Assembly (NCBI GenBank): GCA_021827225.1
Contig: JAKAXG010000395.1
Coordinates: forward strand, 1-5,039
Length of the DNA stretch: 5,039 nt
Source: Actinomycetes bacterium
Lineage (GTDB): Bacteria > Actinomycetota > Acidimicrobiia > Acidimicrobiales > Palsa-688
Direction of reading: 5' to 3'
Part shown: in pieces, positions 1 to 4,666 of the stretch
Numbering within the stretch: position 1 is the first letter of the stretch
Layout of the letters: every line of letters starts with the position of its first letter
Translations under genes and position numbers: made by a program
The notes under the pieces: model-generated
The model's database searches: none
What the model was told of the DNA's origin: nothing
What the model saw: only the letters and a program-made list of their open reading frames with translations

Positions 1-480
1 GGCCACTCCGACGGCGGCGACGCCACCGAAGCGGCGGTCAACAACTCCTGCTGCACCATCGCCGCCGTGCGCGCCGCGGTCATCTTCTCCGGCGCCCAGT
101 TGGCCAGCTTCGACGCCCGCGGCCGGTACGGGACCGCCGGGCCGGCGACCCTGGTGATCCAGGGCGATCGCGACACCATCAACCCGCCCGGGTGCAGCCA
201 GGCCATCTACGCCTCCAGTCCCGAGCCCCGCTACTACCTCGACCTGCTCGGCGCCGGCCACTACCCCGCCTACCTCGACCCTGCCGGCCTGGCCGCCTAC
301 CCCAGCCAGGCCGGCGCCACCGAGGCCGGCCTGTACCGCCAGGTTGTCACCCGGGCCACGATCGGCTTCTGGAACCAGTACCTCCGGGGCAGCGCAGCGA
401 CATCGTGGGCGGCTACCGCCGACACCCCCAGAAGCACCCTGACCGTCGACGCGCCCGTCCCCGCCACCGGGGCCTGCTGA
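1..480 (+). CDS. alpha/beta hydrolase, C-terminal part (5' end outside window)
   Basis: The frame is open from base 1, so the gene starts upstream of the window; 159 residues are visible. It begins exactly at a nucleophile elbow, GHSDGG, with the presumed catalytic serine at visible residue 3. The other triad members follow in the right order: Asp58 in GDRDTINPP and His87 in GAGHYPAY. This spacing and the NNSCC stretch after the elbow resemble the chlorophyllase/PAF-acetylhydrolase/dienelactone-hydrolase-like group of serine hydrolases, which cleave esters or related bonds. The substrate cannot be read from this part. A GTG at 67 would give a shorter ORF but would leave out the catalytic serine, so it is not the true start. 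The last 25 or so residues (Thr/Ala/Pro-rich, ending ATGAC) look like a non-conserved tail. Whether the protein is secreted cannot be judged without the N-terminus. The family call is secure; the specific activity is unknown. Confidence 0.88.
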   Translation, partial: GHSDGGDATEAAVNNSCCTIAAVRAAVIFSGAQLASFDARGRYGTAGPATLVIQGDRDTINPPGCSQAIYASSPEPRYYLDLLGAGHYPAYLDPAGLAAYPSQAGATEAGLYRQVVTRATIGFWNQYLRGSAATSWAATADTPRSTLTVDAPVPATGAC

Positions 481-498
481 GCAGTCGGTCCCGGTGAG

Positions 499-530
499 GC
501 CGGCGGAGAAGGGGGCCCCGAGGCGCCGGC
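499..530 (+). terminator. candidate terminator hairpin after the first hydrolase
   Basis: A perfect 7-base stem, GCCGGCG (499-505) pairing with CGCCGGC (524-530), closes an 18-base G-rich loop. It lies 18 bases after the stop codon at 478-480. No T-run follows, so it would be a GC-only hairpin of the kind often found downstream of actinobacterial genes. The stem is seen directly; the terminator role is inferred. Confidence 0.35.
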
Positions 531-556
531 ATCGACGCCATCCTCGAAACGGTTCC

Positions 557-655
557 ACCCGGATATCGCAGATCGGCTGGGTGCCTCTCGCTTCACTCCC
601 CCTGGTCGTGGTGTTCGGCCCCCTCACGGCCAGGCTCTACGCCCGGGCCCGGTGA
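557..655 (+). pseudogene. orphan C-terminal tail of a membrane protein, possibly ABC-2-type permease
   Basis: One plus-strand frame (codons starting at 557, stop TGA at 653-655) reads as a hydrophobic helix followed by a short basic tail: QIGWVPLASL, then PLVVVFGPLTARLYARAR and stop. A last transmembrane helix running into a short Arg/Tyr-rich end is typical of ABC-2-type (DrrB-like) transporter permeases, where endings such as FGPLAVRRYRR are common. Upstream in the same frame the sequence turns into Arg/Pro-rich translation with no start codon, ribosome binding site or further helices. If the reading is right, only the final helix of a permease survives. No partner ATP-binding protein is visible. 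This could also be a chance hydrophobic reading in GC-rich DNA, since only about 32 codons support it; the family assignment rests on general resemblance, not on a diagnostic motif. Confidence 0.33.
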
Positions 656-740
656 GCCGGGGGGGAGAGGGCCGAGTGGCTCTGGTCGGCGGACGGTTCG
701 GGGATCAGAATGACCAGGGAGATCCGGGAAGCGTTCCTGC

Positions 741-746
741 GGGAGG
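741..746 (+). promoter_or_regulatory. ribosome binding site of the small hydrophobic protein
   Basis: GGGAGG lies 7 bases before the ATG at 754. It decides the start: the same frame is open back to an upstream GTG at 652, but that start would add 34 Gly/Arg-rich residues before the first helix and has no comparable Shine-Dalgarno site. Confidence 0.7.
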
Positions 747-753
747 AAACGCC

Positions 754-927
754 ATGGCTGTTGTACTGGTGATATTGCTGATCGCCTTGATCTTGGGTGG
801 GGTTGGCTTCGCTGTACACGTCCTTTGGTGGATCGCGCTTGGCGTGCTCGTCCTGTGGCTCATCGGGTGGGCCGTAGGAGCCGGGGCCTCCGAGGGTGGT
901 CGGCGGCGGTGGTACGGGCGTTGGTAG
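754..927 (+). CDS. small two-helix hydrophobic membrane protein (57 aa)
   Basis: The protein has two hydrophobic helices joined by a very short turn: helix 1 about residues 3-21 (VVLVILLIALILGGVGF) and helix 2 about 23-43 (VLWWIALGVLVLWLIGW). A short Gly/Arg/Trp tail, GGRRRWYGRW, ends it. The size and the LGGVGFAVHVLWWIA core match the group of 50-60-residue proteins annotated simply as hydrophobic protein in Streptomyces and other actinobacteria. No function is established for them; they are often thought to be stress-related membrane peptides, but nothing here proves that. The ATG at 754 is chosen for its ribosome binding site. By the positive-inside rule the basic tail probably faces the cytoplasm. 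The gene stands alone, convergent with the FNT channel gene about 100 bases further on. The 101-base gap between the two contains only weak 4-base stems. Confidence 0.78.
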   Translation: MAVVLVILLIALILGGVGFAVHVLWWIALGVLVLWLIGWAVGAGASEGGRRRWYGRW

Positions 928-1028
928 CTATGGCGTCTGATTCGTCAACCCTCTGATCATCCCATCCCGGGAACTCGGGTCCGGTGGAGGCGCTGCAGAA
1001 AGAAGCAAGTGCCGTCCCGGTATCGGGC

Positions 1029-1934
1029 TCACGTTTCCTGGGTCGGCGGTTCCGTCCGGTGGTCGGATACCGGCACGCCCATCGCTGGATTGGCCCGCTC
1101 CTCCCGCACCCGGTGCGGCACCTGGAACAGGCGCATGACCGTCACCAGCACGATGCCGCCGACCATGTTTCCCAAAGCGGCAAAGCCCGCCGTCTCGGCC
1201 CACCCGAGATACCCGAACGAGGCGTGCCCGGTCTGGAGGGCGGCGAACATGAGGAGGGAGTTCACGATTGCGTGGTCGAGCTGCGTACCGGCCAGGAGGA
1301 ATCCGGCGCCCACAGCGGCGATCATCCGGCCCGGCACCGAGTCGGTGCTGTGCTGCATCCAGGTCATCAGAGTGATGACCGCTCCTCCCAGCACGGCCAG
1401 CGAGAAGGCCCGGAGACCGAAGCCGAGGTGCACGTAGAAGGTCCCCGACTCCACTGCGGAGTGATCCAGTTGCGGGAAACCCTGGATGATGAACCAGGTG
1501 AACACCCAGCCTCCCGCCAGGTTGGCCACCAGCGTCCCCACCCACAGCCGGGCCAGCATCCGTAGCTGGGCCTGACGGGCGATGACCGTCGAGACCGGAA
1601 TGAGGAAATCCTCGGTGAACAGTTCGCTGCGGGCCAGCGTCAGTGCGATGAAGCCGAACGTGAAGGCCAAGCCACCGAGAAGCTTGCTGCCGGTCACATG
1701 CTCGACGTAGAGGAGACCCAGCACTCCAGTCCCGACGTCGATGCCGCCCACCATGCCAGTAGCGAGCAGAGCAGCCGTCGGCCGCGACATCCGGCGCCGA
1801 CCTTCGTCGACAACCAATATGAAGGCCTTCTCAACCTCCTCCTCCGCTACCGCGGCATCCCGTGCGGGGTCCGCCCCCACCCCGGCCCGCCGCCGGCCGG
1901 CCCAGCGTGAAGCCGCATCTCTCTCCGGCACCAC
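1029..1934 (-). CDS. formate/nitrite transporter (FNT) family channel
   Basis: FNT proteins are pentameric inner-membrane channels that move small monovalent anions such as formate, nitrite or hydrosulfide. The sequence has the expected six hydrophobic segments after a charged N-terminal region (AVAEEEVEKAF). The second helix region carries SELFTEDFLIPV (about residues 103-114), which matches the conserved constriction loop. LDHAIVNSLLMF contains the expected central pore histidine, His221, comparable to FEHSIANMF of FocA. The wording, GGIDVGTGVL near helix 1 and ELFTE in the loop, is closer to the YfdC-like branch than to FocA or NirC, so the substrate is uncertain. The frame is open to a GTG at 1949, but a GGAGG lies 6 bases before the GTG at 1934 (with another GTG at 1931), and I prefer 1934, giving 301 residues. 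The hydrophilic C-terminal tail, about 25 residues, is probably cytoplasmic. The gene is divergent from the sigma factor gene. Confidence 0.92.
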   Translation of the reverse strand: MVPERDAASRWAGRRRAGVGADPARDAAVAEEEVEKAFILVVDEGRRRMSRPTAALLATGMVGGIDVGTGVLGLLYVEHVTGSKLLGGLAFTFGFIALTLARSELFTEDFLIPVSTVIARQAQLRMLARLWVGTLVANLAGGWVFTWFIIQGFPQLDHSAVESGTFYVHLGFGLRAFSLAVLGGAVITLMTWMQHSTDSVPGRMIAAVGAGFLLAGTQLDHAIVNSLLMFAALQTGHASFGYLGWAETAGFAALGNMVGGIVLVTVMRLFQVPHRVREERANPAMGVPVSDHRTEPPTQET

Positions 1935-2077
1935 CTCTCCCCTCCCCACCGCGAATCGAAGGCAACCGGTGCATCAGCGGCAGCCTCCCCCTGAAATGCG
2001 GGCTGGTACTCAGCCGGGCTCGGCGCGCCGTCGGTGGGTGTGAGAGCCGAAAGTACCACCTCGGCACAAACTGGGAT

Positions 2078-2098
2078 GGACCGAGCTTAGCTTGGTCC
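2078..2098. repeat. 21-base inverted repeat, possible operator
   Basis: GGACCGAGC (2078-2086) and GCTTGGTCC (2090-2098) are inverted copies around TTA, differing at one position that can still form a G-U pair in RNA. The repeat lies 58 bases upstream of the sigma factor start and about 140 bases from the FNT start. As DNA it has the size and symmetry of a dimeric regulator site. As RNA it would form a 9-base stem, although a 3-base loop is tight. The symmetry is seen directly; the role is inferred. Confidence 0.45.
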
Positions 2099-2125
2099 CC
2101 GCGCTGCCAAACGCCAAGTAGAGGG

Positions 2126-2140
2126 GGGCGCATTTCGCCC
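2126..2140 (+). other. small hairpin next to the sigma factor ribosome binding site
   Basis: GGGCG (2126-2130) pairs with CGCCC (2136-2140) around CATTT, ending two bases before the GGGGGAGG Shine-Dalgarno site at 2143-2150. If it forms in the leader RNA it could stack beside the ribosome binding site or exchange pairing with it, because the CGCCC arm could also pair with nearby G-runs. The stem is seen; control of translation is inferred. Confidence 0.35.
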
Positions 2141-2142
2141 GA

Positions 2143-2150
2143 GGGGGAGG
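2143..2150 (+). promoter_or_regulatory. ribosome binding site of the sigma factor gene
   Basis: GGGGGAGG ends 6 bases before the ATG at 2157, a strong Shine-Dalgarno match at good spacing that fixes the start of the sigma factor. Confidence 0.75.
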
Positions 2151-2156
2151 TTAGGG

Positions 2157-2897
2157 ATGTCTTCATTTCAAGCGCTGATGCAAGCCGAGCCCCGGTCATG
2201 GGATCAGGAGACCAGCACGCTGGACCGCAAGCGTGTCGAAGACGAAATGGTGGCCCGCTACCTCAACCTGGCCGGCCGGTTGGCCAGGCGATTCGTCTGG
2301 AACGGGGAGGACATCCAGGACCTCCGTCAGGTGGCCTTCTTGGGCCTGGTCCTGGCCGCCCGGCGATACGACCCGTCTCGGAATGCCTCCTTCGCCACGT
2401 ACGCCACCGTCACGATCCTCGGGGAATTGAAGCGGCACCTTCGCGACAAGAGCTGGAGGATGCGCGTACCGCGCAGTGTCCAGGATCGCTACCTGGCCAT
2501 CAAGAAGGCCCGCGAGGAGCTGTACCAGGAGCTCGCATGCTCGCCGACCATCGGTCAGATAGCCGCCCGCCTGCAGATTTCCCAAGAAGCCGTCCTGGAC
2601 GCCATGGAGGCAGGGGAGAACTTCGTGCCCGAGTCCCTCGACGCGGGCTCGGACGAGGACGGCGCGCGCCGGCAGGTCCCGGTCACCGATCCGGCCTTCG
2701 ACGTCATGCTCGAACGCAACGTGTTCGCTCAGGCCATCCCGTGCCTGTCCGAGCGAGAGCAGCTGGTGCTGGAGCGGATATTTCTCGACGGCTGGACGCA
2801 GAGGCGGGTCGCCCAAGAGATCGGGGTCAGCCAGATGCAGGTATCGCGCCTCCTTCGAGCCAGCCGCGAGAAGATACGAAGGCGTGCCGGATCCTGA
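2157..2897 (+). CDS. SigB/SigF/SigG-family RNA polymerase sigma factor
   Basis: This 246-residue protein is a group 3 sigma-70 factor, which directs RNA polymerase to promoters of stress, stationary-phase or developmental genes. Region 2 spans about residues 29-103: EDIQDLRQVAFLGLVLAARRYDP, then SFATYATVTILGELKRHLRD, the wording of the SigB/SigF/SigG branch. RMRVPRSVQD (101-110) is the region 2.4/3.0 junction. Region 3 covers about 112-155 (SPTIGQIAARLQISQEAV). Region 4 ends with a helix-turn-helix at about 214-241 (TQRRVAQEIGVSQMQVSRLL). All domains are present and the length is normal, so it should be active. Region 1.1 is absent, as expected. Members of this branch are usually controlled by an RsbW/SpoIIAB-type anti-sigma kinase, often encoded next door. 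Here the upstream neighbour is a divergent FNT channel gene and the downstream gap has no such gene, so any partner must be encoded elsewhere. The family is very secure; the target genes are unknown. Confidence 0.95.
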   Translation: MSSFQALMQAEPRSWDQETSTLDRKRVEDEMVARYLNLAGRLARRFVWNGEDIQDLRQVAFLGLVLAARRYDPSRNASFATYATVTILGELKRHLRDKSWRMRVPRSVQDRYLAIKKAREELYQELACSPTIGQIAARLQISQEAVLDAMEAGENFVPESLDAGSDEDGARRQVPVTDPAFDVMLERNVFAQAIPCLSEREQLVLERIFLDGWTQRRVAQEIGVSQMQVSRLLRASREKIRRRAGS

Positions 2898-2967
2898 GCG
2901 GTCCGCGCACTACCTCCTACCCGCAGCCTCACCGTTGTTGATGAACCCAGGCAGAACCCTTGGTGAA

Positions 2968-2990
2968 CTGCGGGGCTCGCGTCCCCGCGG
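2968..2990 (+). terminator. candidate terminator hairpin of the sigma factor gene
   Basis: CTGCGGGG (2968-2975) pairs with CCCCGCGG (2983-2990) around a 7-base loop: 8 pairs including one T-G wobble. It lies 70 bases after the sigma factor stop. No T-run follows directly; the nearest is TTTTT at 3019-3023, too far away for a classic intrinsic terminator. Termination is therefore an inference. Confidence 0.35.
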
Positions 2991-3142
2991 GAGCGCGCCT
3001 GCCGAAGCGGCGGTCCCCTTTTTCCCCTGACAGCGCCCGCTCGAGCGTGGTTACTGCTTCGGCGAGCGACGAGACGTCGACCGATGCCCAAACGCTGCTA
3101 TCGGGGGGCGCGCCGTCCGCGGTTCTGCCGTCACACCAGCAG

Positions 3143-3173
3143 CGTTGCGCCGCCGGTCGCCAGGCGCGCAACG
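3143..3173 (-). terminator. long stem-loop downstream of the hydrolase gene, likely terminator
   Basis: CGTTGCGC (3143-3150) pairs perfectly with GCGCAACG (3166-3173). Inside it GCC (3152-3154) pairs with GGC (3163-3165), leaving one bulged C and an 8-base loop, so 11 pairs in all. It lies 34 bases beyond the stop of the minus-strand hydrolase and between two convergent genes, a natural place for a terminator that could work from both sides. There is no T-run, as is common in high-GC actinobacteria. Confidence 0.5.
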
Positions 3174-3207
3174 GTCACGGGGCCCCGCTCTGGGAGGTGG
3201 GGGGTTT

Positions 3208-4050
3208 TCAGCCGGCTTCGCGAGCCTTGCCTGCCGCATCCATGGCATGGGTGGAGATCAGGTCCACCATCAGGTCCCAGTACTGCGGCGGGTAGTCGTG
3301 GCCCATACCCTCCAGGATCTCGAGCCGGGCTCCCGGCACGGCCGCGGCCGTGGCCCGGCCGAACTCCGGCGGTACCAGACGGTCGGAACTGCCATGCAGC
3401 ACCAGCGTGGGCACGCTCAGCGCCCGAAGGGCCTCCTCGCGTGAGGGGGACGTGGCAATGGCCATGGCCTGGCGCTGCCGTCCGCCGGGATCCCAGCTGC
3501 GGTCGTATGCGGCATGGGCGTCGGCGGTGATCCGATCAACGTCGAAACAAGCGGGACTACCCCAGGCCCTGAGGCCGGCCAGGTGGCGCTCCGCCGCCTC
3601 CTCCCGTGTGGTGGCCGGCGGGGCGGTGAACGCGGCGACGACGTCCGGATCCCGCTCCCCCGACAGCGTCCCGGGCGCCGACATCACCGAGGTCATCGAC
3701 ATGACCCGGTCCGGGCGGCGAATGGCCATGGCCTGCACGATCATCCCGCCCATCGACCACCCGGCGATGTGGGCCTCCGCGGCGCCGACGGCGTCGAGCA
3801 CAGCGAAGCCGTCCCCGGCCATGTCCTCGATGGTGTACTGGCTACCGTCCGGCATATGGGTGGACAGCCCGACGTCGCGGTTGTCGAAGCGGACGACGCG
3901 TAAGCCTCGGGCCACGAACTTCTCGCAGAACTCGGCTTTGAAGTTGATGCACTGGCTGCCCAGCCCGTTGACCAGAAGCAGGACCGGATCCTCGCTCGAA
4001 CCGAAGGTCTCGAAGTAGAGAGATACGTCACCGTTGGCGGTCGTCGGCAT
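3208..4050 (-). CDS. alpha/beta-fold hydrolase
   Basis: This complete 280-residue serine-hydrolase-type protein has the normal length for the alpha/beta hydrolase fold 1 family. VLLLVNGLGSQ (about 23-33) is the oxyanion-hole strand. FDNRDVGLST (55-64) is the signature shared with RdmC-like esterases and many uncharacterised actinobacterial hydrolases. GWSMGG (97-102) is the nucleophile elbow with Ser99. GSSDRLVPP (220-228) carries the acid Asp223, and GMGHDYPP (248-255) carries the base His251. A helical cap lies about residues 126-205. There is no signal peptide, so it is probably cytoplasmic. Substrates in this group range from methyl esters to lactones and cannot be chosen here. It has no visible catalytic partner: a substrate-binding-protein relic lies just upstream on the same strand and the downstream neighbour is convergent. 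No Shine-Dalgarno site precedes the ATG at 4050; see the possible leaderless promoter. Confidence 0.93.
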   Translation of the reverse strand: MPTTANGDVSLYFETFGSSEDPVLLLVNGLGSQCINFKAEFCEKFVARGLRVVRFDNRDVGLSTHMPDGSQYTIEDMAGDGFAVLDAVGAAEAHIAGWSMGGMIVQAMAIRRPDRVMSMTSVMSAPGTLSGERDPDVVAAFTAPPATTREEAAERHLAGLRAWGSPACFDVDRITADAHAAYDRSWDPGGRQRQAMAIATSPSREEALRALSVPTLVLHGSSDRLVPPEFGRATAAAVPGARLEILEGMGHDYPPQYWDLMVDLISTHAMDAAGKAREAG

Positions 4051-4056
4051 GCGGAC

Positions 4057-4062
4057 GTTCTA
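4057..4062 (-). promoter_or_regulatory. possible extended -10 box, leaderless transcript for the hydrolase
   Basis: On the minus strand TGCTAGAAC precedes the hydrolase ATG by six bases. TAGAAC is an imperfect -10 hexamer and TGC just before it gives an extended -10 (TGN). With the hexamer ending six bases before the ATG, transcription would begin at or next to the A of the start codon, as in leaderless actinobacterial genes. The lack of any Shine-Dalgarno site agrees. No good -35 box is seen, so this stays tentative. Confidence 0.35.
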
Positions 4063-4076
4063 GCAGTTGTCCGCGG

Positions 4077-4532
4077 CACAAGCAGCCTGAGCACCTCCAC
4101 TTCGGCCTGATAGCGCTGCAGGTGGTTCGGTGCCGTAGGGACACCCTGCATGATGGCCACCTGGCCGGCTCCCCCGATGAGACTGATCAGGCGCTGCACC
4201 GCCAGGGTTCCCTGCTGGGTGAAATCGTTTCCCACGCTCGGGTAGGCCGGATCCGAGAGAGGTGAGTCGAATACGACCACGGGTATCCCTTTGCTCCGTG
4301 CTGCGGCCATTGCGGGCAGTCTGGCGACGGCATCCACCGATCGGTCCTCCGATCCGGGGTTCCCCTCACGGTGGATGGCCCCCGGCGGGCCCGGCCCGGG
4401 AAGGGGCGGCACATTCGAGATGTGCTGCCGCAGCGGAACTAGGTGCCCCCACCCTCCGGCCCGGAGGCCCGCACCGGCCCCGGAGCCGCCTTCGGCACTG
4501 CCCGGAGGCCCGCAGCCGCGGGACCGGGCCAC
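4077..4532 (-). pseudogene. remnant of a sugar-type ABC transporter substrate-binding protein
   Basis: From about 4337 to 4089 one minus-strand frame carries clear RbsB-like (periplasmic binding protein type 1, Peripla_BP_4) sequence: DAVARLPAMAAARSKGIPVV, then VFDSPLSD, PSVGNDFTQQGTLAVQRL and GQVAIMQGVPTAPNHL. This corresponds to the middle of a family of roughly 300-350 residues: the end of the first lobe and the crossover into the second. Such proteins bind sugars or similar solutes outside the cell and hand them to an ABC permease. Here the lipoprotein or signal peptide, the first lobe and the rest of the second lobe are missing. Upstream, 4340-4532 translates to Gly/Pro/Ala-rich low-complexity sequence, and downstream the homology stops at about 4089, just before the hydrolase gene. 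A GTG at 4532 with a near-perfect Shine-Dalgarno site still heads the frame, so a short product might be made. The frame stays open to 3741, but that part overlaps the hydrolase in another frame and is a shadow. No permease or ATPase gene is present. Confidence 0.6.
4459..4514. repeat. 15-base direct repeat in GC-rich relic leader
   Basis: The sequence GCCCGGAGGCCCGCA occurs at 4459-4473 and again at 4500-4514, an exact copy 41 bases apart. It sits in the low-complexity GC-rich part of the substrate-binding-protein relic, and on the minus strand encodes a repeated CGPP / CGLRAG-like Gly/Arg stretch. It may reflect a small duplication in decaying DNA. Confidence 0.5.
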
Positions 4533-4539
4533 GGGGGGT

Positions 4540-4548
4540 CCTCCTTTC
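4540..4548 (-). promoter_or_regulatory. strong Shine-Dalgarno site before the GTG at 4532
   Basis: On the minus strand GAAAGGAGG ends seven bases before GTG (4532-4530). This is about the best ribosome binding site in the window, and it heads the frame of the substrate-binding-protein relic rather than an intact gene. Confidence 0.55.
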
Positions 4549-4666
4549 TCCGAAAGAGATCCTGGCAATGGAGCTGCCCTGCATGGACGTCAGCTGCCGG
4601 GACGTATCGCCCCCCCGTGGAGCACCAGCTCCTCGGTCCCACCTTCGGACGCATCACGCAGGCCTC

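Larger units (their letters stand above)
1935..2156. promoter_or_regulatory. divergent control region between FNT gene and sigma factor gene
   Basis: This 222-base gap must hold the promoters of both flanking genes. It contains the inverted repeat at 2078-2098, a GC palindrome CGGCGCGCCG (2021-2030) and the hairpin at 2126-2140. On the minus strand TACTTT (plus-strand 2050-2055) fits the loose actinobacterial -10 pattern TAnnnT, but I find no matching -35 box. I also looked for a SigB/SigF-type promoter (GTTT, 14-16 bases, GGGTA) that would suggest autoregulation, and found no good match on either strand. No promoter is therefore assigned with confidence. Confidence 0.45.
2898..3207. other. 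310-base gap between convergent genes, no supported gene
   Basis: The gap separates the ends of the sigma factor gene and the minus-strand hydrolase gene. Short open frames occur on both strands, for example a minus-strand frame at 2929-3171 containing SLAEAVTTLERALSGEKG, but none has a convincing start signal or recognisable motif. The region holds two GC hairpins (2968-2990 and 3143-3173) and one unusual CCCCTTTTTCCCC tract at 3015-3027. It probably serves mainly as transcription termination and spacer sequence. Confidence 0.5.

Noticed and set aside
1016..1027. CCCG-GTAT-CGGG beside the FNT stop codon as a terminator
   Set aside because: Only four pairs and no T-run; too weak to call.
928..1545. 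Minus-strand open frame of 205 codons inside the FNT gene
   Set aside because: It is the other frame of the FNT coding sequence, Arg/Gly/Pro-rich, with no membrane pattern or start signal.
1862..2941. Long plus-strand open frame of 359 codons spanning the divergent region and the sigma factor gene
   Set aside because: It runs in another frame across the clearly real sigma factor and translates to Pro/Arg/Gly-rich sequence with no motif, as expected from GC-biased third positions.
3015..3027. CCCCTTTTTCCCC tract as the T-run of a terminator
   Set aside because: It lies 28 bases after the nearest hairpin (2968-2990), too far away for an intrinsic terminator, and no stem directly precedes it.
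2929..3171. Minus-strand frame of 80 codons in the convergent gap, with SLAEAVTTLERALSGEKG
   Set aside because: Part of it looks mildly protein-like, but there is no ribosome binding site, no known motif, and both ends are Arg/Pro/Ala-rich. I could not support it as a gene.
3741..4076. Continuation of the binding-protein frame into the hydrolase gene
   Set aside because: After about 4089 the translation loses all resemblance to binding proteins and becomes Arg/Ser/Thr-rich out-of-frame reading of the hydrolase.
4619..4632. Hairpin GGAGC-ACCA-GCTCC downstream of the PH-like gene
   Set aside because: Only five pairs with no T-run; such stems are common by chance at this GC content, so it was not called a terminator.
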